Shown here: positions 26,189-35,569 of the stretch, piece after piece
Position numbering within the stretch: position 1 is the stretch's first letter
How the letters are laid out: each line of letters begins with the position of its first letter
From: Sapria himalayana
Lineage: Eukaryota; Streptophyta; Magnoliopsida; Malpighiales; Rafflesiaceae
NCBI GenBank assembly: GCA_029783825.1
Contig: JAREIK010000722.1
Span: 62,001-126,000, forward strand
Direction of reading: 5' to 3'
Length of the DNA stretch: 64,000 nt
Program-made: the position numbers and the translations under genes
The notes under the pieces: model-generated
Databases searched by the model: none
The model's input: the letters and a program-made list of their open reading frames with translations, nothing else
Told to the model about the DNA's origin: nothing

Positions 26189-26962
26189 TATGTATGTATG
26201 TCTGTTGAGCTGGATATCTTATATATTTTAATCCAGTATGAATCATATTGATAGTCAATGCTAGGGTATTTATAAGGGATCCTACGCGGCATTTACTTAA
26301 ACAGTATACATAAATAGTATACATAAACAGTATAAGGTATGCCGACTTGATATCTATATCAATATACATAACTATATATAAACAATATACATAAATAGTA
26401 TACATGAACATAAGTGTAATTTATGTGTATTTAAACATTACTATACATCAATATGCATGTGTGATATAATTCGAATTTCTTATATAAGTGTATTTTACTT
26501 TTTATATATAACTATAAAATAGTATACAAAAACATTGCTATATATAATTATAACAATGTATATTTAATATACATACATACAAACAAACATATATATATGT
26601 TTGTATATATGTATGTATGTATGTATTTAACAATTTGTATATCAACATATTACTATATATAAATGTATTTATTTATATTAATATACACAACTATACATAA
26701 ATAGAATACATAAACAGTATAAGGTATGTCTAAATATAACTATAAGTGTATACATAAACAATATACATAACTATATTCATAAACAGTATACATAAACATA
26801 AGTGTATTTCATATAAGTATATCTAAATATAACTATACATCAATATGCATGTGTGATATAATTTGAATTTCTTATATAAGTGTATTTTACTATATCTATA
26901 ACTATAAAAATAGTATACAATAACATAACTATATATAAATATAATAACATATATTTAATATA

Positions 26963-26995
<33 letters not shown>

Positions 26996-27060
26996 CAATA
27001 TGTATATCAACATATTACTATATATAAATGTATTTATCTACATCAATACCTATACATAGT
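24691..27060. repeat. tandem repeat of roughly 360-480 bp units, about six copies
   Basis: Each unit contains GATATAATTCGAATTTCTTA, a TATA-rich run, a CATA run and a GTATAAGGTATGCCGACTTG phrase. The first marker starts near 24785, 25210, 25620, 25984, 26463 and 26854. Unit length varies mainly through the embedded TA and CATA microsatellites (for example 24917-24961, 25339-25365, 26105-26150). The shared GGTATGCCGACTTG phrase links it to the 340-bp array on its left. The block at 26200-26290 (TGTTGAGCTGGATATC through GCGGCATTTAC) is foreign to the unit. Minus-strand frames at 25888-26411 are repeat translations. Confidence 0.8.
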
Positions 27061-28366
27061 CATATATCTAAATATATATATAATTACATGAAAAATTATA
27101 TATAACTACATCTACAACATGCATAACTAGATGCTACATCAACTTAATATGCATTCATATCATTCATCTCATTCATACATGTTTTTTTGGTTATTGTATA
27201 AATCTTTATCATTTTCCCATATATTTTAGGAACTTAAATTTAATTATTTCAATCTTAAATATTTTTTATCATATTTTTATATGTTTGTATAAATCATTAT
27301 GATTAATATATGTTTTGGGTTTGTATCTTTGTTTCACTTAATATCATTTAACTAAAATTGATTTCTAATAAAATATTAATTTGTTAAAATTCATTTTGTA
27401 ATTTTCAAAACAAATAACAATATGTTTGTAATAAATATTATAAAAAAATTTCTAATATATATATGTGATGTAGTTTTAATTTACAAAGAAAAAACTTTAA
27501 AAATAAAATTTATTTCAACATAAAATTTGCAGCTCATAATATTCAATATGTTATATTTATTATAAATAAATAATGTTTGAAATATATCTATTAATTACAA
27601 AAAAAAACATTGTAATGTATTAAATTTTAAAAAAAATTTTAAAAAAAATTTTAAAAAAAATTTTAAAAAAAATTTTAAAAAAAATTTTAAAAAAAAAATA
27701 TTTAAAAAAAATATTTAAAAAAATATTTAAAAAAACAAATTCATATATTTATATGATCATTTATATATTTTGAATAAAATAAAAAAATAATTATTTGTAG
27801 AAAAATTTACTCTAATATTTATATGATAATCTATTTTGTTTGAAGATAATTAAAGAAATAATTGAATTTTTACGAAACATTAAAGGCATGTATTTATATG
27901 CACTACATTATATTTGTTTGAATTTTGAAGTTTCTAAAAATTTATTAATAACAATAAATAATAGGTAGAAATTTATCATATGCATTAATATTTTAATAAA
28001 AAAAGTATATAGACAAACAAAAAAATATTATCTATTTTTGAACTACATTTTCATTTTTAACATAATAGTAAAACCAAAATAATTTACAGATATGTCAATT
28101 TCTTTTATTTATATGAGTATACTAATAGTTATTTTAATATAAATATTTAAAAAATAACTATTTAAATATAATAGAAGCTCATATATTTAATTCATAATTT
28201 CATTTTATGCATTAATATGCTTCACACACACACACTTGCATACACATACACACACCCACACAAATATTTGTTTTAAATATAAAAAATTTATAATATTTTA
28301 TAAGTTGTGTACAATATTTAATATTTTATTTTAATTAAATTTACAAAATCAAAAAATTTTAAATAC

Positions 28367-28370
<4 letters not shown>
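27061..28370. other. AT-rich stretch with an ATTTTAAAAAAA tandem run
   Basis: No gene is seen. From 27622 to about 27734 an 11-12 bp unit of type ATTTTAAAAAAA repeats about six times and then shifts to ATATTTAAAAAAA. A short CA-rich run lies at 28225-28262. Confidence 0.7.
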
Positions 28371-28415
<45 letters not shown>

Positions 28416-28416
28416 A
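28371..28416. repeat. microsatellite (CA)n followed by (TA)n
   Basis: About 14 CA units pass directly into about 9 TA units. A TGTG-rich stretch follows at 28455-28480 and 28615-28630, so the region 28371-28680 has several purine/pyrimidine alternating patches. Minus-strand frames across it (28369-28763) are repeat translations. Confidence 0.85.
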
Positions 28417-29219
28417 TAGTTTTATGTGTAACTTTAAAAAGACATTACATATATAGGTATATGTGTGTGTTTGTGTGGGTGTACAGTAGTATATGCATGC
28501 ATACAAGTATATACACACTACTTTGAAAATGTAGATACATGTGTGAATATATACAAAAGTACAAAAATGTGTATGATGATATATAATGTATAGTAATGTA
28601 TATGGATGTATAAATATGTGTGTGTGTAGGGCAGTGTATATGCACATATATATTTATGCATATATATGTAAATATCAACATTAATTTTGAATAGAAAAAT
28701 ACTTGAGCACTTAAATATTAACATGTTCCACAAATTCGTAAGAGCAGAAGCAAAAAGTGACATTATTACAATTTACAACTAATCTCCCATCTATAACACT
28801 TTGCCTCAAAATTTGATCAGAGTAATACTTGCATTGATAAAGGTTCATTCAATACTAAATACCATGGTGTTATATTATCATTCAATACTATAATTTGTCA
28901 AATAAAAAAATATATCTAATATCTTCTTCAACAACTCTTCTATCTTCTTTTTCTAATCTTGATAAGCTATTTTCAATTTTGATTATATGTACATTTCTTA
29001 TCTAATATCTCTAGTCCAAACTATTATAATAGTAAAATCTATCAAATCAATCTAGGGCTGACATCTTACTTTTCTAAGAGATATTTGATTATAGAATATT
29101 TAGTATATACTATGACTTTGTTCCCCACTAAATATGATATTAATTTGCCAAAAGAAAAGATTGTTGATACAAGTTCTTTCTCTATAGTGGTGTAATTCAA
29201 TTTGGTATTTTAGAGTGTG
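28417..29219. other. AT-rich stretch, no gene seen
   Basis: No coding similarity on either strand. It separates the CA/TA microsatellite from the 540-bp tandem array. Confidence 0.4.
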
Positions 29220-29763
29220 TTGTTATCATAGTATATGATAACTATTTATAAATATTTGTATAACTATATAAAACTCTTCATAATTATATTTAACTATATT
29301 TGTAACTATGTAAACTATTTTTTTTACTATATTAATAACTATATATAACTATTTTTTAAACTATATAATATTTTATAACTATATGAGTAATTCTATATAA
29401 CTATATTTTTAACAAAATATATCATATGTATAATAATATATAACTATATATAATTGTATTTTACTATATGTATAACTATAAAAATTTTATATATAACTAT
29501 ATCTTTAACTACATACATATTTATAATAATATATGTATAATTATATATAAATATTTGTATATCTATGTAAGACTCTATATAATTAAATATAACTAAATTT
29601 GTATCTATGTATACATATATTTATTCATATAATTAAATCTATATATTTATTTATAACTTTGTATATATTTATGTAAAACTACTTATAACTACTTGTATGA
29701 ATATATTTATATATAATTATATATTTAACTATATATAACTCTATTTTTAATTATATATACTAT

Positions 29764-30697
29764 AGGTATAAAAACATATAAAGGTTGACCTCCCTCTCTG
29801 GTGACCATCTCTTGAGGTCTATTGATTCTTTTTTTTTCTCTCATCAGATCTATTTACTGCCATACGACAAAGGGATTGAGATTTAGTAGAAGAAATGGGG
29901 TTTATGTTCACAAAGCTATTCAGCAGGCTATTTGCCAATAATGAGTTGAAGATTTTGATGCTAGATCTTGATGCTGGCGGAAAGATAACCATTCTGTATA
30001 AGTTGAAGATTGGTGAAATTGTCACCACAATTCCTACTACTATCTTCAATGTAGAGAATGTTAAATACAAAAACATCAATTTCATTGTGTTGGATGTTGG
30101 GGGTCAAGACAAGATTCACCCTTTCTGGAGAGATTACTTCCAAAATACCCAGGGTCTCATATTTGTGGTGAACAACAATGACAAAGATCAAGTAGTTGAA
30201 GCCTGAGATGAGTTGCATAATATGCTAAATGAGGAAAAGCTTCGAGATACAGTTTTGCTTGTGTTTGCCAATAAGCAAGATCTTCACAATGTGAAGAATG
30301 CAGCTGAAATTACTAACAAGCTAGGACTTCACTCTCTTCTCCAACGCCATTGGCACATTCAGAGAACCTGTGCTACCTCTAGCAAGGGCCTTTATGAGGG
30401 TCTTGATTTGCTTTCCAATTACATTGCAAATCATAAATAATTTTAGCAGGATTAGGCAAACTTTGTTGACATATCTAGATGTGGATCTAACTTTTGCTTA
30501 TTTTGCTTGAGTTTTGTTCTGTTATGTGGATGACATCATCTGTTTCTAAGGTGATTCAAATTGTATTTATATTTATATATTGCATGCCTAAAATACAAGA
30601 CTGCATTTACTTTGTTTTGATATGTTGTAAGTCGAATTTGTTTGTTTTCTAATTTGTGTCTTTTTGTCATTGGATCCCAAAGGTATAAGAACATATA
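29764..30697 (+). mobile_element. retroposed mRNA copy with 17-bp target site duplication
   Basis: The ARF sequence with part of its 5' and 3' untranslated regions is flanked by AGGTATAAAAACATATA (29764-29780) and AGGTATAAGAACATATA (30681-30697), 16 of 17 identical. Sequence either side of the duplication joins up as normal 540-bp repeat. This is what LINE-driven reverse transcription and insertion of an mRNA leaves. A poly(A) tail is not evident, only a few A residues before the right repeat. Caution: the duplicated phrase is itself part of the tandem unit, so some similarity is expected anyway. Confidence 0.7.
29895..30440 (+). pseudogene. ADP-ribosylation factor (ARF1-type) processed pseudogene
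   Basis: ARF is a small GTPase that recruits coat proteins to Golgi membranes. The copy covers the whole protein, about 181 codons, without introns, starting MGF with the Gly that is normally myristoylated. Kept motifs are DVGGQDKI (switch 2), the NKQD guanine-specificity motif and CATS. Damage: a TGA replaces the Arg codon of the usual VVEARDEL stretch, so translation would stop after codon 103; the P-loop reads DLDAGGKI, where the first Gly is changed and the Mg-binding Thr has become Ile; the Trp of WDVGGQ has become Leu. It is very unlikely to function. It lies inside the 540-bp tandem array with target duplications on both sides, so it came from an mRNA. Confidence 0.9.
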
Positions 30698-32335
30698 GCT
30701 ATAAATAATTGTCTTTGCCTATATGTATAACTTTAAAATATTATACATGACTATATTTAAAAATATAATTAACAACATATATTTAATATACATTTTTATA
30801 TATTAGTATATAAAAATGTATTTTACCATATATATACCTATAGGCTATAGATAACTATATGTATACATATATAAAATTATATAAAAATATATATATACCT
30901 ACATGTATAAATATAAGTATAACTATATGTATAACCACATGTAACTATATTTATAATTACATGTATAATAACATACAACATTATATTTAACTATGTGTAT
31001 AACTATGTATAAATATTTGTATAACTATATATAAATATTTGTATAACTATATAACACTCTACAACATTAAATATAACTATATTTATAACTATGTATACAT
31101 ATATGTAAATCTATATATTTATTTATAACTTTATATATTTATGTATAACGATATGTATGAATATATTTATATATAACTATATGTTTAAATTTATAAAAAT
31201 ATTAATAGCTATATATGCTATAAGTATAATAACATATAACTATAATTAATTGTATCTTATTATATATATAACTATAAAAGATTTATACATAACTATATTT
31301 AAATATATAATTTACATCTTATATTTAATATACATTTGTATATATTAGTATTAAAAATATATTTTACTATATTTATACCTATACATAACTATATGTATAA
31401 ATATATAAAATTATATGAATAGATATATATACCTACATGTATAAATATAAGTATAAATATATGTGTAACTATATGTATAACCACATGTAACTATATTTAT
31501 AATTACATATATTAAAACATAAAACATTATGTTTAATTATATGTGCATAACTATATATAAATATTTGTAAAACTAAATAAAACTTTATATAATTAAATAT
31601 AACTATATTTTTAACTATTTATACATATATGTATACATATATGTAAATCTATATATTTATAACATTGTATATACTTATGTATAACTAAATATAACTACTC
31701 GTATGAATATATATATATAACTAAATGTTTAACGATATATAAATTTTTATAACTATATATATTATATGTATACAATATATAACTATAAATAATTCTATCT
31801 TACTATATGTATAACTATAAAAACATTATAAATAACTATATTTAAATATATAATTAACAAAATATATTTAATATACATTTTTATATATCACTATAAAAAA
31901 TGTATTTTAGTATATCCATACCTATACATAACTATAGGTATAAATATATGAAATTATATGAAAATATATATATATATACATGTATAAATATAAGTTTAAC
32001 TATATGGGTAACTATATTTATAACCACATGTAACTATATGTATAAAAACATACAAGATAATGTTTAACTATATGTGTATAACTATATATAAATATTTCTA
32101 TAACTATAAAAAGCTCTATATAAATAAATATAACTTTAATTTTAATTATGTATATATATACATATATGTAAATCTATATAATTGTTTATAACTTTGTATA
32201 CATTTATTTATATTTACTTATAACTACTTGTATGCATATATCTATATATAATTATATGTTTAACTATATATAACTATTTATAACTACATTTACTATAAGT
32301 ATCCTAACATATAATTATATATGGGATAATACTAA

Positions 32336-32625
32336 TTTGTTACACTAACTTGAAATAAAATGACTAAAGATATAATATCAACAATATGTAAGCACATAGC
32401 ATGAGAGTGTCCCAATGATCAGACTCATATAATGCAAATAATGGTCATACTCTTACCTAATCCCAGCCCTTGGGCCTAAGACTCAAATATGAACTTATGT
32501 GTAATAAAAGATGTAATATTTGATAGGTTTGTACAGAAGAAATTTTATTTTATTTTATATAATTCTTCATTTTAACACTACACTCTCTATGTGTCTCTCT
32601 CTCCATCTCTAATTCTTTTTGTCAC
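32336..32625. other. short unassigned stretch between tandem array and hAT insertion
   Basis: No gene seen. Near 32580-32625 it becomes CT-rich and continues, after the hAT insertion, into the pyrimidine tract at 33100-33430. Confidence 0.4.
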
Positions 32626-33107
32626 TCTCTTCCTACATGTGTCAAACGGGCCGGGACGGCCCATTTTTTTAGGGCACGATCGTGCTTCCGTGCCGGGTCG
32701 GGCACGGCACGGTTACAGTACCGTGCCCGGCCCGGCACGGTTTAAAAAAACCGGGCCCGACACGGCCCGTAGGCACGGCGGGCCGTGCTGTGCCTTGCCT
32801 GGCCCGCTCGGGCTTGCCTGTCCGAGCGGTTTGGGATACAGGGGACCGCGGGTCGGGTCGAATCAGACCCGACCAGCAGTCTTTTTTTGAATTATCTGGC
32901 ATCGTGGGGTCGGGCTCACGGGACACCCGGCATGGGATAAACCCGTGCCGGTGTGCCGTGCCACGGGCCGAACCGTGCCGGGCCAGGCACGGCACGGGCC
33001 CGGGCACGGAATTATTCCGTGTCGGGCCGGCCTAGGCACGGCTGAACCGTGTCGTGCCTCGTGTAGGGCCGGGCCGGGCCGGCCCGGTTGACACCTCTAT
33101 CTCTTCC
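32626..33107. mobile_element. non-autonomous GC-rich hAT element (32634-33099)
   Basis: The 466-bp element begins TACATGTGTCAAACGGGCC at 32634 and ends GGTTGACACCTCTA at 33099. It is flanked by perfect 8-bp duplications TCTCTTCC (32626-32633 and 33100-33107). The interior is packed with CCGTGCC/GGCACGG and GGGCCGGGCC, and contains a hairpin (arms 32844-32859 and 32866-32881) that matches one in the full-length copy. No transposase is encoded; overlapping open frames here result from lack of stop codons in GC-rich repeats. Its right end is close to that of the 3.67-kb copy at 34868-38536. Confidence 0.92.
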
Positions 33108-33430
33108 TCATTTTCTTTATGTGTCACTCTCTTTGTCTCTTATTATTTTCTTTCTTGCTTGTTCTCTCTCTCCCCCCTCTCTCTCTCTCCCTCTCTCTCC
33201 CTCTTTATCTCTCTCTCCCTCTCTCCCCCCCATCTATCTCCCTATCTATCTTTCTTTATCTCTCCCTCTATCCCCCCCCTCTCTACCTTTCTCTCCCTTT
33301 CACCATTTCTCTCCCCCTCTCTCTCGCTCCTCACTCCCTCTCCCTCCTCTCTCACTCCCCCCCCATCTCCCCATTTCTCTGCCCCTCTTTCTCCCCACCT
33401 TCTCTCTCTCTCCCTCTCTCCTCCTTCAAA
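33108..33430. repeat. pyrimidine (CT) tract
   Basis: About 320 bp of mainly CTCTCTCCC, with blocks of CCCCCC. It may have grown from the CT-rich target of the neighbouring hAT. Long open frames in all three plus-strand phases (33054-33602) are an effect of composition. Such tracts can form triplex DNA in vitro. Confidence 0.9.
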
Positions 33431-33712
33431 CTTTAAATGTCTTTCTTTTTTGCTTTCCTTTCTTATGCATTATCTTATTTTGCTTCCTTTATCTAGTATT
33501 ACTGTGATATCTATTAATATTTATCATGCTAAAAATTACTTTATCTATTCATGCAAATTCTACAAACACATTGCCTTGATATTAATGATATTTAATTTTT
33601 AAATAATCATATGTAAGTAATTTTGTATAATTATTTGTATATTTTGAAGTAATAGAATATTTTATTCAAAATAATGATTGGGCATTATTTTTTGTAAATA
33701 AAACAAGGAAAA
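33431..33712. other. AT-rich upstream region of the CACTA transposase
   Basis: No gene. It lies immediately upstream of the first codon of the TNP2 copy and would include its promoter and leader if any; I see no feature that fixes a start site. Confidence 0.35.
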
Positions 33713-34860
33713 ATGAGTTCAGATCGTCAGTGGATGTACAGAAGTTTTATTAATGGATTTTTGAATAAATATTTTTTGACTGGGCTTGAAACTTTCATCA
33801 ATTTTGCATGTAGTAAATCGATATTAATGGATAGAGAAAAAATTAAGTGTCCATGTAATCATCGCAAGTGTCAAAATATTCATTTTCATGATGCAAACAC
33901 TATAAGATACCATTTGCCTAAATATAGCTTTGTGCCTAAATATGGGAAAGTACAATGGCTCTGAATATTGACCAAAATGAGGGTACTAAATTATTTTCTT
34001 GTGGTGAAGAATCATCAAACACATACCATAGAATGGTCACAAAAACTACTGGTGCTGACTTCAATATGGATTACATAGATGAACCACCTTATCATGAAGC
34101 TCAAAAATTTTATGAAATGCTTAAAGTTGTAGATAAAAAGTTATGTCCTAGTTGTAAAACACATTCGTAATTGTCACTTGTGGCTTGACTTATGAGTATT
34201 TAGAGGTGTCAAACGGGCCGGCCCAGCACGGCACGGCCCGTTTTTCACGTGCCCAGCCGTGCTACCGTGCCGTGCCGGGCACGGCACGGTTTTTAAAATT
34301 CGGGCACGACACGGCCCGCGGGCACGGCAAGGCCGTGCCGTGCCGTGCCGGCCCGCTCGGGCACGGGCGCACGGCAAGGCAGGGCAGGCGGGGCGGGGCG
34401 GGTCGGGTCGGTTTGGACCCGACCCGCGGTCTTTTTACCGGGGGCGGGGCCCGGTTGGGTCACGAGTCACGACTCAGTGAGTCGTGACCGTGAGTCGTGA
34501 CTCGTGACTCGTGAGTCGCGACTCACGAGTCTCGACTCAGGCACGCGGGCCGACGTGCCGTGCCAAGGCACGAGTCGTGTCGGGCCAGGCACGGCCCGGC
34601 ACGTGGTTTGTGCGGACGGGCCCGGCACGGGCCTGGGCACGTTTTTTTATCGTGCCGGGCCGGCCCAGGCACGGCCGAACCGTGCCGTGCCTCGTGCCGG
34701 GCCGGGCCGGCCCGGCCCGTTTGACACCTCTATGAGTATTACGTCAGAAAATCATATGTCTGAAAAATTATTTGATCGGGTGAAAAAACTGATGAAAGAT
34801 TGTTCCTGATAATAATTTGATCACTAACAACTTTTACAACACTAAGTAGTTACTACGAGG
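33713..34860 (+). pseudogene. CACTA TNP2 transposase, N-terminal part, split by a hAT insertion
   Basis: The frame 33713-33964 is a transposase-associated domain: MSSDRQWMYRS at the start, then FINFACSKSILMDREKIKCPC, CQNIHFHDANTIRYHL and YSFVPKYG. A second frame (33955-34170) reads EPPYHEAQKFYEMLKVVDKKLCPSCKTHS, the usual linker before the TNP2 domain. It is then cut by the 532-bp hAT at 34201. After the hAT the protein resumes as TSENHMSEKLFDRVKKLMKD (34741-34800). A stop codon follows SCKTHS and another lies before the hAT. A second hAT splits the gene again at 34868. The same order of segments exists in the minus-strand copy at 2990-5095. Confidence 0.85.
34193..34740. mobile_element. non-autonomous GC-rich hAT element (34201-34732)
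   Basis: The 532-bp element runs from TAGAGGTGTCAAACGGGCC at 34201 to CCCGTTTGACACCTCTA at 34732, with inverted ends of more than 20 bp. It is flanked by perfect 8-bp duplications TGAGTATT (34193-34200 and 34733-34740) and sits in the coding part of the CACTA transposase. Its first 60 bp and last 100 bp are nearly identical to those of the 3.67-kb element starting 135 bp downstream, so it is a short derivative moved by the same transposase. It holds a cluster of GAGTCGTGACTC palindromes (about 34461-34540), the family hairpin (34398-34427) and a G-quadruplex-type motif (34390-34407). Confidence 0.95.
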
Positions 34861-35102
34861 AATGGGTTAGAGGTGTCAAACGGGCCGGCTCAGCACGGCA
34901 CGGCCCGTTTTTCATGTGCCCGGCCGTGCCACCGTGCCGTGCCGTGCCCGGCACGCTCGGGCACGCCTTGCCACTTACAAGCCAGGCGAGGTGGCACGGG
35001 CGAACGGCCACAGGAGGGCAGGCGGGGCGGGTGCCGCAACTCGGGACCGGGTCAACCGGTGTCCAGGTCCCAGAAGGCCAGCACGAGCACGGGTTGAAAT
35101 TG

Positions 35103-35569
35103 CCTAAATGGCAGAATGCAGATTACAAATTTTTTTTTAAATTTTTTTATTAAGTTACTGTATAGACTTTAGAGTATTAGTAATAATTAAAAAATATAAT
35201 TTTTTGTAAAAATTATAACATTTAAAATTAAATAAAACAAAAAAATATTAGAAAAAAAAAATTTTTTTTTCAATTAAGTTTAGCTTTTTTTATTATTATA
35301 ATTTATTAATTATATATTAAAATTTAAAGTTATTAAATTTTAAAATAAAATTTAAATCGTAAAATAATAAATAAATACATTAAGTTAGTAAAAATTTTAA
35401 TTAAAAAAAAAATTAAACTACACAAATGAAAAATTACCATTAAAGCTTTTGAAACCAATAGTCCGAACAAAATAAGTATAAGTTTCAACACAACGTATGG
35501 TACAAAGTACAAACAAAGCGTATAAATAAAATAAATAAAAAAACATCGAAAAAAAAGAGCAGATAAGCA
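35103..35569. other. AT-rich 3' untranslated part of the hAT element
   Basis: Lies between the GC-rich left end and the end of the transposase frame. AAAATTT/AATAAA-rich; several AATAAA-like polyadenylation signals on the minus strand are possible but not distinctive. Confidence 0.4.

Larger units (their letters stand above)
29220..32335. repeat. tandem array of about 540-bp AT-rich units, interrupted by an ARF retrocopy
   Basis: Marker phrases recur at a regular spacing. ACATGTATAAATATAAGT starts near 30900, 31434 and 31978 (534 and 544 bp). A second marker (AGTATAA, then an ACATATA or ATATATA core) lies near 30681, 31216, 31765 and 32297 (535, 549 and 532 bp). A third (ATAACTTTGTATATA with an ACTTGTATGAATATA phrase) is near 29650, 31122, 31660 and 32189. 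If the 917-bp ARF insertion is removed, the first two of these are about 555 bp apart. This gives at least five units, complete or partial. No coding potential. Confidence 0.8.

Noticed and set aside
25888..26411. Minus-strand open frames rich in Tyr, Ile and His (also 28369-28763 and 53649-53861)
   Set aside because: Repetitive YIYIYI and HTYIHTY strings come directly from TA and CATA microsatellites.
23780..27060. Regular repeats with spacers, superficially like a CRISPR array
   Set aside because: Spacers are not unique, units are AT-rich with period 149-480 bp, and the setting is a plant transposon. It is a minisatellite.
29895..30440. Functional ARF gene
   Set aside because: In-frame TGA after codon 103, damaged P-loop, no introns and target duplications indicate a retrocopy.
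32591..33035. Open frames on both strands in GC-rich DNA (also 34174-34809, 34873-35153 and 38105-38575)
   Set aside because: They are translations of hAT ends made of CCGTGCC/GGCACGG repeats; the phases conflict and no conserved protein is seen.
33054..33602. Long plus-strand open frames rich in Ser, Leu and Pro in all three phases
   Set aside because: They translate the CT tract. A sequence without A and with few G has no stop codons in any plus frame, so open length means nothing here.
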